A stretch of DNA of 64,000 nucleotides from Acytostelium subglobosum LB1 (GCF_000787575.1 NW_012236527.1:186001-250000), one strand, 5' to 3'; counted from the first letter of the stretch, positions 1 through 12,132 are shown. Made by a program: numbers and translations. Notes: generated by a model not told the origin, from the sequence alone.

Positions 1-1
1 G

Positions 2-517
2 GCTGGACCGGACGACTCGTTCGATCTTGAGAACCCGTACTTCCAGCTGCACAACGATAAGAACTGGACATTCTATGCCGAGTGCAAGAAGTGCGACAAG
101 TGTTTCCAGACTGGCAACATGTTGCACGCCTCTGGTCACCCCACCTTTGGTATGTTGGCTAAGTCACTCTACTATGATCAGTTGGAGCACTGGCTCAACT
201 ACTTCCCATTGGACCAAATTCACATCGTCCGTTATGAGGACATTGCAAATCAACCAGAGAAGGGTATGTATAAGACAGATGGATACAAGGATAATCACTT
301 TGATGGATACTAACTTACAACTTACAACTTAGTGATGAGTGATGTGGAACTATTTTTGGGACTGCCAGAGTATGATTATGGAGAGTTTAGACCAAAGAAT
401 GTTGTTCCACATGGACCTATGAACAATGATACTCGCGCGATGCTAGTAGAATACTTTAGACCACAGAATGAGAAGCTGTACAAGCTATTGAACCGCGACT
501 TTGGATGGGCAAAATAA
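2..517 (+). CDS. Sulfotransferase domain protein, 3' end (partial)
   Basis: This is the C-terminal part of a gene that begins left of the window. Two exons are visible, 2..263 and 333..517, joined across a GTATGT...TTAG intron; phase 1 is kept and the junction reads ...QPEK-V-MSDVELF. The segment HIVRYEDI resembles the 3'-phosphate-binding motif of PAPS-dependent sulfotransferases (Sulfotransfer family). The closing block RPQNEKLYKLL resembles the C-terminal end of Golgi carbohydrate sulfotransferases. By family knowledge such enzymes move sulfate from PAPS to sugars, usually as type II Golgi membrane proteins. The N-terminus is missing, so anchor and substrate cannot be judged. The family call is fairly secure; the acceptor is unknown. 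Confidence 0.8.
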
Positions 518-661
518 ACAGTGACTGTCAAACACATATTATCAACCATGATCAATATATTGATTGGATTGGATTGGGATTGGATTTAGAATAATACATT
601 TGTGTACAATATAGTGTATTTATAATATAATATAATATAATGATTGTTGATCTAACAAACA

Positions 662-808
662 TTATGATATGACGAATACCAGGAGACCGCCAATGATGGC
701 AGCAAATATAAGACTATCGAATGATAGTTTGTCTTTTCTTTGTTGGTCCAATGACATCTTTTGTTTGATGGACCTTATAGTGTTCATTTCCATGTCAATT
801 TCAGACAT
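662..808 (-). CDS. Small putative tail-anchored membrane protein
   Basis: The 48-codon minus-strand frame starts MSEIDMEMNTIRSIKQKM and ends at TAA 664..662. It has a polar, possibly helical N-terminal half and a C-terminal hydrophobic run of about 17 residues (FAAIIGGLLVFVIS at the end), the layout of a tail-anchored protein. The frame stays open upstream through a Ser/Asn/Thr-rich stretch to about 1045. There a CATAG acceptor could join a lone ATG at 1084..1082 across a 36-bp GTATGT intron, which would give a longer N-terminus. I recognise no family. It lies tail to tail with the sulfotransferase gene, about 145 bp away. The plus-strand frame over the same bases is leucine-rich and looks like its antisense shadow. 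Confidence 0.45.
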   Translation of the reverse strand: MSEIDMEMNTIRSIKQKMSLDQQRKDKLSFDSLIFAAIIGGLLVFVIS

Positions 809-1084
809 GTTAACTGTAATTGTGTTGTTGGTGTTGTTGATATCGGTGGAATTCTTTATGTTTGAGTGTGATGAGTTTGCAAGTGTAATTAATTGTGTTG
901 TTGTATTTTGTACTTTATGTATTGAAATGGATATATTCCAACTACTACCATTCTTAATACTACTGCTACTACTGGAGCAGTTTGAGAGTTGATAAGTATC
1001 TATATGTTTGGCTGGGTTGTGGATAAGAGTTAGATGTCTGTTTGTCTATGTGAATGTGAGCTTAAGAAGTATTACACATACCAT

Positions 1085-3651
1085 AACTACAATGAATATT
1101 ACAACAACAAATGAATGTTAAAGTAAGTAGTATTATATATTTGTATGATTTGGATGATAGAGAGAGGTCAAACATGTTTAATTTAATCAAACACAAAATG
1201 TTAAGTTTACTATATATGTATATGTTTACTAAATATGTTATGTATGTTGATGGATTGGATGTGAAGGTGAAGATGGTAGAAGTGTCCTTTGCTAGAGTTG
1301 TTGTCTCATAAAAGATACTAGTAGTAATAGTTATTTAAAAAAGGATAATTTGAAAAAAATGGATACGGATATGGATACTTATAAGGTCATGCTAGTATGC
1401 CTATGATTACAGACTCCTGTGTGTCGACGAGCATGGTCTGATACTGATTGATGGGCGCCAACAATAATACAATGGCGAGGGGTACGCGACTTGAAAGTAT
1501 CCTCATTTTTGAGGATTGAGTGTTTGTGACCCCGTTGTCTGAGAGCATTCCCCCAACACACAACACAACTACACCTGTCCCCGCGAAACTAAGTGATCGG
1601 CGGTGTGCTATGTTTGTTATTGTTGCCTGTCTCTTCGTGTACATGTAAAACATACATCTATACATGTCATGTATAATAATACATATTGACAATACCCCTT
1701 AGTGCCAGCATTGCAATAAATGCAGAATTGACCATATTGAATAATTATGTTGAGTCTTCAAACAAACAAAGGTCGAAGGATGAACACTTGGTGTACTCAA
1801 GAGGATGATGACCCTTGTGCACGTACAAGACAAGATCTTGTTTGAGGCAATAAGGTCTGAACCAAGTTCGATAGAGACGGAGAGATTTGAATCAGGAGAT
1901 TGACAAATTGGCGCCAAAATATTTTGTCAATTAGTTATTTGATTGATTTTTTGTTGTTGTTGTTTTGAACTGATGGTTGGGGGAGTGGAAAAAACACAAC
2001 ATTAAAATTAAATAAAAATTCATAACGGTGATGTGGTTGTTACGTTCAAAATCAAAAGTTCAAAAAGGCACACTCACTTCAACACCACCTCAATCACATT
2101 GACCACCACCAACATCACCTTCACACACATACACACACTCACCATCCTCCACCGCCACACAGGCACGCACAATCATCAGGCAATTTCCACGCTTTCCACA
2201 TAACATCGGACTCACTCTCTCTCTATCCTCTCCCTACTACCTTCCTTCCTTGTCACCAAGATCACCAACCACTTCTTCGAAGCTCACAGCTCATTAGTGG
2301 CAATAGTTGAAACAACAGCACAGCACCAGGAACAGATACATATCCATCAAGGTAAGGCTCCTCACAGAACATACACAACAACAATATACAACAAACAGGT
2401 ACCATTTTATCATATGTAGCTGGACGGATGTGGAGCATATCAAACAACATTGTCATCAACAACAACACAAACATTGTTTGTTTGCCTACATCCATCCATC
2501 CAAACATCCATCAACCCGTCCATCCATCCAACCATCACTCACCATCAAATTGCAATTTGCGTGAATATGTTTGTGGTGGGTTTGGAAGTGAGTTCTTCGC
2601 GCACAACATCATCATCGCACTCATGAAACACAAACACAACAATATTATGGGCGATGTTTACTTGCGCGCTTAAGGCCACTACTTCCACTACTACCAGCCA
2701 GCCAACCAGCGAGCAATCAAAGAAATGAAGGCAAGGCAAGATGAAGGCGCTTTAGTAGTATGGACTATACAGCTCCATTCAAATATTCAAATGCTTGCTT
2801 GATAGACCTGTGTGTTGGCTTGTCGATTGAATGAATGAGGCCAAATACATGCAACACTTGCCACTCTATGGCAACACTGATGGATGCTTTATAAGCATGA
2901 TGCGCGCCACAAACACAACGGTATCATGGTCTATCTCTCATAGTGTCAGTCAGTCGTACAACCCTCCAACGAGGGGGCGACGGGATCCATGCTTGCGTAC
3001 CCCTCTCTCTTCACATACGCGCATCATATTGTATCACTTCAATCACATCACACAACACAACATATAGAGTAGACAAAGCATGTGTGCACACAAAGATTGT
3101 CGACAGACCAAACAACAACAACAACAATCCCATCCATCCATCCATCCATCCATAACAGTTGTCATTATTAAACTTTCCCCTTTCCCCTCTTGTTGTTACA
3201 ACTTCATTCTACAACAACAACACACACGAGGCAGCAGCAGCAGCAACACAGCAACAACAACAACAACAACAACAACAAACAGGCAAAACAGCAACACATT
3301 ATTAACATTGAAAGTTTGTTAGATAGTTCAATTCCTCGACTAGATCTTTAGAAACAGCATTAAAAGCATATCAGCAGCAGCAGCAGCAGACATTAAGGCA
3401 GTAGCAGTAGCAGTAGCATTAGCAACTCGACGACGAGCAGCAGTTCACAAAGGTTGTATTCACAACCATCAATCAAACCCAACACTCAACAACATCAAAC
3501 AACACCAGGCGAGTCGAATCGAACACAATTCTTCTCTCTCTCTCTCTCTCTCATTGTTTTCACATTTGGAACATCCATTCATTCATCAAGATCTCAAGAC
3601 TTCATCATCATCCATCATTGTACATTCTCTCTCTACCTACCTACACACAAC
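1085..3651. other. Long intergenic and 5' leader region of cdh1
   Basis: No convincing gene was found from 1085 to about 2030. That part is AT-rich with a small inverted repeat (ATCCTCA-tttt-TGAGGAT at 1499-1516). From about 2040 to 3651 the plus strand becomes strongly C/A-rich, with CATC repeats (about 2485-2550), AAC/ACA repeats (about 3110-3126 and 3255-3290) and CAG/GCA repeats (about 3370-3440). This is what a transcribed dictyostelid 5' leader looks like. A good splice donor (AAGGTAAGG) lies near 2350, so a leader intron is likely, but I cannot place its acceptor. Short frames here are low-complexity and not supported. Confidence 0.5.
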
Positions 3652-5607
3652 ATGTTCCACTCAGACTATGAATCAAGGCTACGATCGCCGTCGAGGGGAT
3701 CGCCCAAGAAGATCTATTCACAGGCAGCTGCCAATCCGATACCAATGTCCAGCTTCAATCAATCACTATTTGACGAGTATACATCTACTAGTTCAACATC
3801 AGACAACAATAGCAACAACAGCAGCAGCAACAACAATGAGAATGTATATATAGTGAGCGACTCAAGCACCAACATCAACAACAACAGCAGTAATAGTAGC
3901 ATTAATAATAGTAGTAGTAGCAGTAGCAGCAGCAGGATCAATTCAAATAACTATGGAGATCGATTCATTCCAATGTCTGTGTGCGCAGAGACTCTGGGCA
4001 AGTTCTCAACGTTCGACTACGTGGCACCGACATCATCATCACTCTCGAACCAATCACTCTTTCAAACAAACAATGGTGCGATCAACAATAACAACAACAA
4101 CATGGGCAACAATAGCAGCAACAACAGTGGTAACAATGGCTCAGAAAAGACACAGCTCGAGCCCAACTTGGCCTACAACATAATACTAAAGAATGAGATC
4201 CTGGGCGGCAACAGTGGCAGTAGTAGCCACAGCAATTACATCCTGGAGCTCGCCAACCCCATATACAAGTACCAGAGCGGCAACAGCGGCAATAGCGGCA
4301 ACAGTGGCAACGTCTCTGGCGTCATGAACATCACCAACACACATCACAACCTGGTGTCACAGCACCATCACCTCAGCGCCGCCACAGGCGACCTCGACAA
4401 TGCACCGGGCACGCCCCGCTCCAACCTTTCACAGCAGCTGGATCTTCTGGACAGCGACCCCAACGACTCGCCATCCAGCGCCAACCGCATACTCCAATTC
4501 AAGTCGCCAAAGAAGAAGCTGATGGACAATGCCGACTCGCCCTACAGTCTGTCCCCGCTGAGTAAGGACTCGCAGAAGCTCCTGTCGTCGCCCCGCAAGC
4601 CCAATCGCAAGATCCCCAAGGTGCCCTACAAGGTGCTGGATGCGCCAAACATCTTGGACGACTTTTATCTCAACCTGATCGACTGGAGCTCTCAAAACAT
4701 ACTGGCGGTTGCTCTGGAGCGCTCGATCTACCTGTGGAACGCGTCGACTGCTCGCGTCTCCAAGCTGTGCGACTATGGCCTCGAGGCCCACAACTCCAAC
4801 GTCACATCCCTGTCGTGGATACAGCGCGGCACGCATTTGGCGGTCGGCGGCAGTGACGGTCTGGTGCAGATATGGGACGTGACCAAGAAGAAAAAGATCC
4901 GAGAGATGCAAGGCCACACGGCGCGCGTCAATGCCCTGGCGTGGAACAATCACATACTGTCTAGTGGTGGCAAGGACAAGATGATCCTGCACCACGACGT
5001 CCGAGATAGCGCCCACTTTACCTCCCGTCTTGTCGGCCATCGCAACGAGATCTGTGGACTCAAGTGGTCGCCCGACGGACAGCAGCTCGCCAGTGGCGGC
5101 AACGACAACCTTTTGGCCGTCTGGGAATCAAATCAAACGCGTCCCCTCTACCAGCTCAAGTACCATCAAGCGGCCGTCAAGGCAATCGCCTGGTCGCCAC
5201 ACCAACGCGGACTGTTAGCCTCAGGTGGTGGCACACAAGACAAGTGCATCCGCTTCTGGAACACAACAACTGGAACCTCGCTGCAATCAATCGACACTGG
5301 CTCCCAAGTGTGCAACCTGGCCTGGTCCAAGAATGTCAACGAGTTGGTGTCCACACACGGCTACTCACAGAACCAGATCACCATATGGAGTTACCCAAGT
5401 CTGCGGACGGTGACCACACTGACGGGCCACAGCACTCGTGTCCTCTATCTGGCGGTGTCGCCCGATGGCCAATCCATTGTCACTGGTGCCGGCGACCAAA
5501 CCCTGCGGTTCTGGAACGTGTTCCCCAATTCCAAAGAGGCCGGCCTGTACTCTCCATCATGCAGTCTCGAGAAGCTCTACAACAAGAGTGAGCTGGACAT
5601 CCGCTAA
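3652..5607 (+). CDS. cdh1: APC/C activator Cdh1/Fizzy-related (WD40)
   Basis: The protein is 651 residues from one exon. The start is the ATG at 3652 (MFHSDYESRLRSPSRG), which matches the family's N-terminus; the frame is open further upstream but has no ATG. Residues about 1-320 hold Asn/Ser/Gly-rich low-complexity DNA and a C-box-like DRFIP at residues 103-107. From about residue 320 (KVPYKVLDAPNILDDFYLN) to the end there is a seven-bladed WD40 propeller typical of Cdc20/Cdh1. The protein ends in Ile-Arg, the IR tail that docks on APC3. By family it recruits D-box and KEN-box substrates to the anaphase-promoting complex in late mitosis and G1. Cdh1 rather than Cdc20 is inferred from the NILDDFYLNLIDWSSQN and SPRKPNRKIPK blocks. 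The C-box lacks the usual following arginine (see findings). Confidence 0.93.
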   Translation: MFHSDYESRLRSPSRGSPKKIYSQAAANPIPMSSFNQSLFDEYTSTSSTSDNNSNNSSSNNNENVYIVSDSSTNINNNSSNSSINNSSSSSSSSRINSNNYGDRFIPMSVCAETLGKFSTFDYVAPTSSSLSNQSLFQTNNGAINNNNNNMGNNSSNNSGNNGSEKTQLEPNLAYNIILKNEILGGNSGSSSHSNYILELANPIYKYQSGNSGNSGNSGNVSGVMNITNTHHNLVSQHHHLSAATGDLDNAPGTPRSNLSQQLDLLDSDPNDSPSSANRILQFKSPKKKLMDNADSPYSLSPLSKDSQKLLSSPRKPNRKIPKVPYKVLDAPNILDDFYLNLIDWSSQNILAVALERSIYLWNASTARVSKLCDYGLEAHNSNVTSLSWIQRGTHLAVGGSDGLVQIWDVTKKKKIREMQGHTARVNALAWNNHILSSGGKDKMILHHDVRDSAHFTSRLVGHRNEICGLKWSPDGQQLASGGNDNLLAVWESNQTRPLYQLKYHQAAVKAIAWSPHQRGLLASGGGTQDKCIRFWNTTTGTSLQSIDTGSQVCNLAWSKNVNELVSTHGYSQNQITIWSYPSLRTVTTLTGHSTRVLYLAVSPDGQSIVTGAGDQTLRFWNVFPNSKEAGLYSPSCSLEKLYNKSELDIR

Positions 5608-6686
5608 GGTCCATGGACCATTGTATACGAATAAATATATAAATGTGATAAGTGATCGAGCGATTCGTTACTTCTTTACATCATCAAATGTTTTGTTGTG
5701 TTTGTTTGTTTGCTAGTTTAAATGAGAAGAATGGATGAGATGGATGAATGAAATGGTTTGGAGGCGAGCTCGTGAGACAATGACGACGACTAAGTTCTTT
5801 CTATCCCCACGCTTTGAGGGCATATGGCGGGCCTCCCTGGATTGACATTCGCTGTATCTCCATCAATTGAGTTTGTGTATGGATGACCGGTCATCTTTTT
5901 AACATGAGATGAGAAATATTATTATTAATAATTAATAAATAATAAATATAAATATTATTTACACGATCACTGATCAACATCAACCTCGACTGGATGGACC
6001 ACACAAATACCTGATCAGCTGCTCACACTAACCCACTCACTAATTCTCTCTTTCCATCACACACACACAATTAATTGATCAGAATCACTCATCCACCTAT
6101 CCCCCAAACTGTCTTTGGGTAGATCACTTTGCTCGAATGGGGTTGGAGTCATATGATCAGATACATAACAAACAAACAAACATATGCTAGGTTGTGCAAT
6201 TAATTTACCTCACTCCCTCCTCCGCTCATTCATTCATTCACACCCTACACTACCCTTACCCGTACCTTACGAACTAGCTGATTTCGACTCCCTTTCTTCT
6301 CATTCATATGGCCAATGTTCACATTGATAGGTCCATGATGGATGTTGCTCATTCATTCATTAGGTGTATGAATGTATGAATGAATGAATGAGAGAGAGAG
6401 AAGATTGTGAAAGAGTGAGAGAGTGAGTGAGTGAGTTAGAGTGCGTGGGCTGAGGTGTGAGTTGCCAATCAGCCAACAATCAATCGTTGTTGAGTCAACC
6501 CTGTTTAGATTACTGTCCAACCTGGAATCAACATGTTGATCAAATCCTAAGAAAGAGAGCATAGACTATAGAGAGGTAGAGAGGTAGAGAGGTAGAGACA
6601 GAGACAGAGACAGACAGAGGTCCAGCGACACCAATCAAACAGCCAGCCAATGTCCAAGTCATCAATATTATTATTTTATAATCATC
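5608..6686. other. Intergenic region between cdh1 and the receptor gene
   Basis: AT-rich DNA with short simple repeats, for example AAAC near 6170, TGAATGAA near 6370-6390, GAGTGAGTGAGTGAG near 6410-6440 and GAGAGGTAGAGAGG near 6570-6600. It should hold the cdh1 terminator and the promoter of the receptor gene that starts at 6687. A 69-codon minus-strand frame at 6353-6562 shows no family features and was not called. Confidence 0.5.
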
Positions 6687-9600
6687 ATGCTTCTAAAGAA
6701 TACACTGTTGTTGTTCCTGCTGTTGTTCAACATCAGCAGCATGTTGATACAACCGATATATAGCCAGGAACCAATACAAACACAACCCAATCCAGACACT
6801 CCACCAGTCCGTGGAGTTCCCATCCCCGTTCCAATACCGCCTTCACAATCACCATCAGATCCTTCACAGACATTTCATTTCCAAGGTACTTACTTGTTTG
6901 ATTATTTGATCGATGGATGGATGGATGGATGGATGGACTCTAACTAACTAACAATCACCCAATCAGACAAATCATTCAATGGACTTGTGGAGAGTATTAT
7001 ACCAGCAAGATTTAGAGATATTAGACCATTAGACAGAGAGATCAAATTTTACTTGGCACCTGATGGCATAGATGACCCGAAATGTGGATCAACGGTGGAG
7101 ACTCCATGCTTCTCATTCAAGGGTGTCGCCAATCAAACATTATACATGACAATCCTATCAAACATTACAATCACAATGGCACCAGGCCTGTACAACTACA
7201 CTGATCAGAATTACGCCGAGTTCTTTCTTCAAGTCATATCGATAGTTGGCACGAGGAATGAGAAGGGTAGCACCATCATCATCCTCCCCTCCAGTGGCTC
7301 ATGGCTACGCTTGGTTTTCACAACAGCCTTTGTATCCAACATCACACTGGACGGCACATACTCTTGGCCCATCATCACACAATACAACGATGGTAGCAAT
7401 CTTGTCGAATCATACAACAATGTCCCAGCCTACATCAAACTATTCTACACATCAGTATCCATTGATCGACTTATAGTGACAAACAACACATTTCTCTATC
7501 TCTTTCAAATATATGATTGTAAGTGATTGAGTGTTGTACAGTACATGCATGGAACAGACTTGACTAACATTTGGAACATTTATAGCATATGCCACTGTTA
7601 CCAACTCGATATTTAAGGGTAATAAGATATCGACAATATTCCTTTCGTTTGCTTCAAGAGTTGTGATGACACACAATCGATTTGTGATGAACAAAGCTGT
7701 CTCCCTTATATATTCATTTGATACCAGGATGTTCATTTATAAGAGTCTATTCATTTCCAATACTATAACATATGGTATCACTGGAGGTATGTATTGTAGT
7801 CATCCGTTCAAACACTGGAGCTATTCCAATCACTCACTCAATAACTCAATCACTGGAACTATTCCAATCTCAATCACTCAATCAATCTAGTGTATAACTC
7901 ATTATATATTTCGACATGCAGGTTTCACAACAATTACAGCACATTCTCTTTACTGATCATGTAAGTGATCTATCAATCAATTAACTGCGACACTGTACTG
8001 ATCAAAATAATATATAATAGGGCCAGAAATGTAGAATTTAGAGCATATTATTCAATATTTCAATCGAATACTGCGATAATATCAGGTATAGCATTGTTGA
8101 GCGATGATACATATTCATCTTTTACTGGATGTATCTTTGATTCAAACTTTGGAACGGAGAGCAATATGTTTGGAACAAGTTCATGGTTGTTGGTGGAGCA
8201 CAGCATCATTCAAAACAATGTAATGCGTGCATCATCACTATTCTCTGCCAGTTCCAACAGTTTCACCATGGTCATGGATTGCGTGGCAGTCAACAACTCT
8301 GCCTCAATCATCACATCAGATTCCAATACAGTAGTTGTCATTATGGAGTCATGGTTCAAGCGTATGTACTTTGTGTACGCTCTCCCACTCATTCACTCAC
8401 TCACTCAATCATTCAATCAAAGGTATTCAAGGTAGGATAGTAGAGTCATACGGTAATGGACCAGTGTTCATTATGAACTGTAGGTTCATGAGTTGTAGGA
8501 CGACAGACTCATTGATCATTATTGAGAATAGTTCGACGATGCGTGTTCATCATTCTGATTTCATCAAGTGCATGTCGGCCACGACAATCTTTTTGGACAA
8601 CATGGCCGAACTGTTTGTCTCCCAGACGACATTCGCCAACAACACCTACAAGAACGCATTGATCGAGGCCAGGAACCGCTACAACATCACTCTTTCTCAA
8701 ACAAGTTTTAACAACAACACTGGAACATTCGTAAGTTTGGTTAACTCATCATCAACTTCGATCTAGAGTGACCATTTTCTATTAACATTACCATAATTGA
8801 TTGATTTATTGACCGCAGGTTGCAGGTGTACTCAAACTTGATCAAACTGGATCACTCACAATGACGAGGAGCTTCGTGACAAACAACACATCTCCATATG
8901 GCGCCATGGTTTATTATATGAATCCAAAGAGATGGAATGATACAGTGTGTACCAACTACTTTGCCAACAATGATATATCGGGCAATATGGTCAGTTTTGC
9001 AGGTGCCATCACATTCTACACTCAGGACATACTATGCGAGTATGATTGTATCAATTGTACGACCTCCAAAAATCATGCTGATCACGGCGACGACGTCAAC
9101 ACCAACTACTACAACTTCTCTGCCAATTTACCGCGACACTTTGAGACACCACAGACTTTCACCGTGTCCATCATCTCGTATGACGCATTTGGAAACACAC
9201 TGCGAGGATACAACGACATTACATATCGAGTGTACCATTCATGTCCCAACGTACGACTCGAGGGCATCACCATGGCATCGGCCACAAAGATGGGCATTCA
9301 GCAGCTGGGGCAACTGGAACTGAGTGGTCCACCAGGCAGCCAGTGCAACCTGACCTTCACATCAGACCCGCCACCTGCCACTGGTGACTTTGTATGTTTG
9401 ATCTACTTTAAGCAATGCCCGCCTGGCACCCAACCGTTCGTCGTTGGTGGCGTATATCACTGTCTTAAACTCTCCAAGATCCCAAAGCATCTGGTCAACA
9501 TCATGTTCATACTCATATTCTTGGAGATGGCATTGGTCATTGCATGTATCATCATGATCATCATCTTTTGGAACAACAAGATCATCCGATACTCGAACCG

Positions 9601-11272
9601 TGCCTTCCTCCTGATCATACTTTTCTCAGCACTCCTTCTTCAATCATCCATCTTCCCCCTATACTTTGTCAACTCTGTTACCTGTAAGCTGCGAATCATC
9701 ATACTTCCACTAGCCATGTCCACCATAACATGTAGTGTCATTGCCAAGAACATCCGTATATATCGAATCAGAAAGGAGTTAAACTTCCAGACCGAATCAC
9801 TTGTAAAGACATCCAACTTCTTAAGGAATCTTGCATTACTTATGCTTGGACCATTGGTATGTAACATCTCTCTGTGTGTCTGCCAATAGCATTCAATCAA
9901 TCACTAACTTTCAATCAATCAATCAACATCCATAGTTGTTGGTAATTCTCAATGTTGTACTATCATCAAACAATGAGAGATTGGTCTTCCGACCCAAAGA
10001 GGCAGCCCACTTATGCGAGAACAACTCCGCCTACATCTACATCGTCATCAACTTGGCATATTTGGTAAGTATTTGCTCACCATCACTAACGACCATTCAC
10101 TCACTCACTCTCGATCAATCCATCAAATCAATCAAAATTAGGAAATACTATTATTTGCATGCTGTGTATTAATATACAAGAGCAGAGAGTTCCATTCTTC
10201 ACCGGGAACATTCAGTGAACCCGTCTATATTGCCATACTTGTGTACAACTACTTGATCATTCTGGGTATTCTGATCCCACTTCGATTTTCCCTGCAATCC
10301 AATCAGACTGCCCAATTCCTCATTCCAACAATATCCATTCTACTCTTTGTCCTGGTAACCCTACTCGTACTATACCTACCCAAGTTCTACTTCCTGTTCC
10401 GAGGCAAGGCAGTAGTTGTATCCGTAGGTACCCACTATACACTTGATCAAGTTGTCAAGCCGGTCGAGAACTAACATACCATACTATATCAGCTTACAAA
10501 GTATGTCGAGGAACAGGAAAGACAGTTGGACAGGAACAAGGATATATTGTTATTTTATGAGATGTACTCTAATGAGGAGGGATCGTTCAACTTTAACAAT
10601 GCCAATATATTCTCACCGGATTCACCAAGTCCGGCATTTGGAACGCCCGTGATGTCTGGTCGCAGCACTCCAATGGGCTTCCGTCGACGCCGCCCCTCAC
10701 TCACACCTTACAATCGAGATATCTTACACTCATTGCCTGATATTGCTGGTACCAACATCTCTGGCGGTAGTGGCAGTGGCAGTGGCAGTGGTGGCGGTGG
10801 ATACTCTAGCAGCAACAACAAAGACATTGACGACAAAGACTACGAAGTCATCAGACGACTATTCCAGATGCGATCTGCAAGGTCATCGCCCCAGACACCT
10901 GTATTTAAACCTCATCCTCAACAGAAATCATCAACCACTTCACCTTCCAGTATTCATGGAAACATTCATTCAAACGGTCCGATTAACACTACCACCATCA
11001 CCTCAACAACACCAACAACTAATACTACAATTATAACAGCAACCAATATTACATCTCCATCTCAACTTGTCAAACAATCGATGTCACCAGCGCCAACCTA
11101 TACACCTCATCCTCACCGACGATCCCATCTTGGTAACAAGAAGTCCAGCAGCTCTGCACCAAGTTCACCTTTCACAAGTCAAACCAAAAGTGATGGTGAT
11201 AGTGATGGAAATGGAGAAGGAAATAGCAATGACAATGACGATGGTGGCTCAAGCAGCTATTCGAATAAATAG
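6687..11272 (+). CDS. Beta-helix ectodomain fused to family-3 GPCR
   Basis: Ten exons keep frame and encode 1299 residues: 6687..6885, 6967..7518, 7586..7786, 7891..7960, 8021..8361, 8423..8730, 8819..9856, 9936..10064, 10142..10423, 10493..11272. Residues 1-26 form a signal peptide. Residues about 100-770 are a secreted region of repeated short strands ending in Asn pairs (SIFKGNKI, CRFHNNYS, SIFQSNTAI, TTFANNTY, TSFNNNTG), the pattern of a right-handed beta helix (pectin-lyase-like fold). Seven hydrophobic helices follow (about 783-1040), with a family-3-like SVIAKNIRIYRI after helix 3. The last 260 residues are a Ser/Thr/Gly/Asn-rich cytoplasmic tail. I infer a surface receptor of the metabotropic-glutamate/GABA-B class with a non-standard sensor domain. 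The ligand is unknown. The splice sites are good throughout; exon 4 (7891..7960) is the least certain. Confidence 0.82.
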
Positions 11273-11739
11273 CCTAATGGCATACATCCACTCCTCCCCC
11301 AACATAGGATATATGAATATTCCGCGATCACTTTATTATAACTAACATTGTACCTTATACAAAGAGAGATTAAATGATAAATAATAGTTAGACCAAGGCT
11401 CGGGGTTCTAAGGTCTGAGCTCCTATGACCTATCCCGCCGTCTCTCAGGTCGGACCATAGTCCCATACTTGGTTACAAACCGTGTCCTTTTGAATCTAGT
11501 GATAAACTTTTCGTATTTTGATTGGATGTCACCCACCAAAAGTCAACTTTTGTGAACAAACCTGCAAACGAAAGGGTGAGACGACATTATCACATTTAAA
11601 GTTATCTAATATGTTATAAGTTGAGGTAAAGTATAAATAGACTTGTCCATGGACATCTTTAAAACATCAATTCAATTAGAACTAATTAATTAGCTACATC
11701 TAATAATCAATTAATCAATTTAACAAACTCATAATAACA
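11273..11739. other. Intergenic, with a GC-richer block at 11390-11480
   Basis: Mostly AT-rich, except about 11390-11480, which is clearly GC-richer and contains complementary pairs (AGACC near 11391 with GGTCT near 11413). It could be the end of a small non-coding RNA or chance. I found no tRNA-like B box and no coding frame I trust. Bases 11640-11739 are the AT-rich promoter and leader of the BP74-like gene. Confidence 0.35.
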
Positions 11740-12132
11740 ATGAAGTCATTCCAAATTATTGCCGCCTTGATGCTGGTCACCGTGACCTTGGCCTACGCCA
11801 GAAACGCCTACTTTGTCTTCTCCGACAGCCACAACGAGTTCACCATCAAGCTGTCCAACCCAACCCTGATCCAGCACGCCCGTGACTTTATCGCCAACAG
11901 AACCCAGGAGGGACGTGGAATTATGGGAATCATCAAGCGTGGTGATGTCTGGTACAACGCTCAGTGGTCCTACTACCTCGACCCAGCCACCATCTCCTTC
12001 TTCGACATGGCCATGGAAGTCTGTGACGCTTCCATCGACTTCGTCGAGAACCACCTCAACGAGGTTGGCGGTGCTCTCCTCCCAGGCAACAGATGGTGCC
12101 CATGGCACTCACACTTGGTTCGCGAGATCTAA
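11740..12132 (+). CDS. BP74-like small secreted protein
   Basis: One exon encodes 130 residues with a clear signal peptide (MKSFQIIAALMLVTVTLAYA). The mature part has FVFSDSHNEFTIKLSNP, an IQHARDFI helix, IMGIIKRG, VWYNAQWSYYLDP and a final WCPWHSHLVREI. This matches the domain found in Dictyostelium cAMP-inducible BP74-related secreted proteins, which also occurs in fungi and bacteria. That assignment is from memory of the family. Function is not established; secretion is a safe inference. The gene ends just before a 100-N gap, and its last 53 bases plus 3' sequence recur on the other side (see the repeat entry). Confidence 0.7.
   Translation: MKSFQIIAALMLVTVTLAYARNAYFVFSDSHNEFTIKLSNPTLIQHARDFIANRTQEGRGIMGIIKRGDVWYNAQWSYYLDPATISFFDMAMEVCDASIDFVENHLNEVGGALLPGNRWCPWHSHLVREI

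Noticed and set aside
1379-1917. Minus-strand frames of 60-101 codons
   Set aside because: No start context, splice partner or family motif; composition is mixed and may be non-coding.
4429-5040. A 203-codon minus-strand frame
   Set aside because: Antisense shadow of the cdh1 WD40 region in GC-richer DNA; no family features.
6353-6562. A 69-codon minus-strand frame
   Set aside because: Half of it is GAGTGAGTGA-type simple repeat; no evidence of expression or family.
11390-11480. Possible tRNA in a GC-rich intergenic block
   Set aside because: No acceptor stem with TTCGA-type B box could be folded on either strand.
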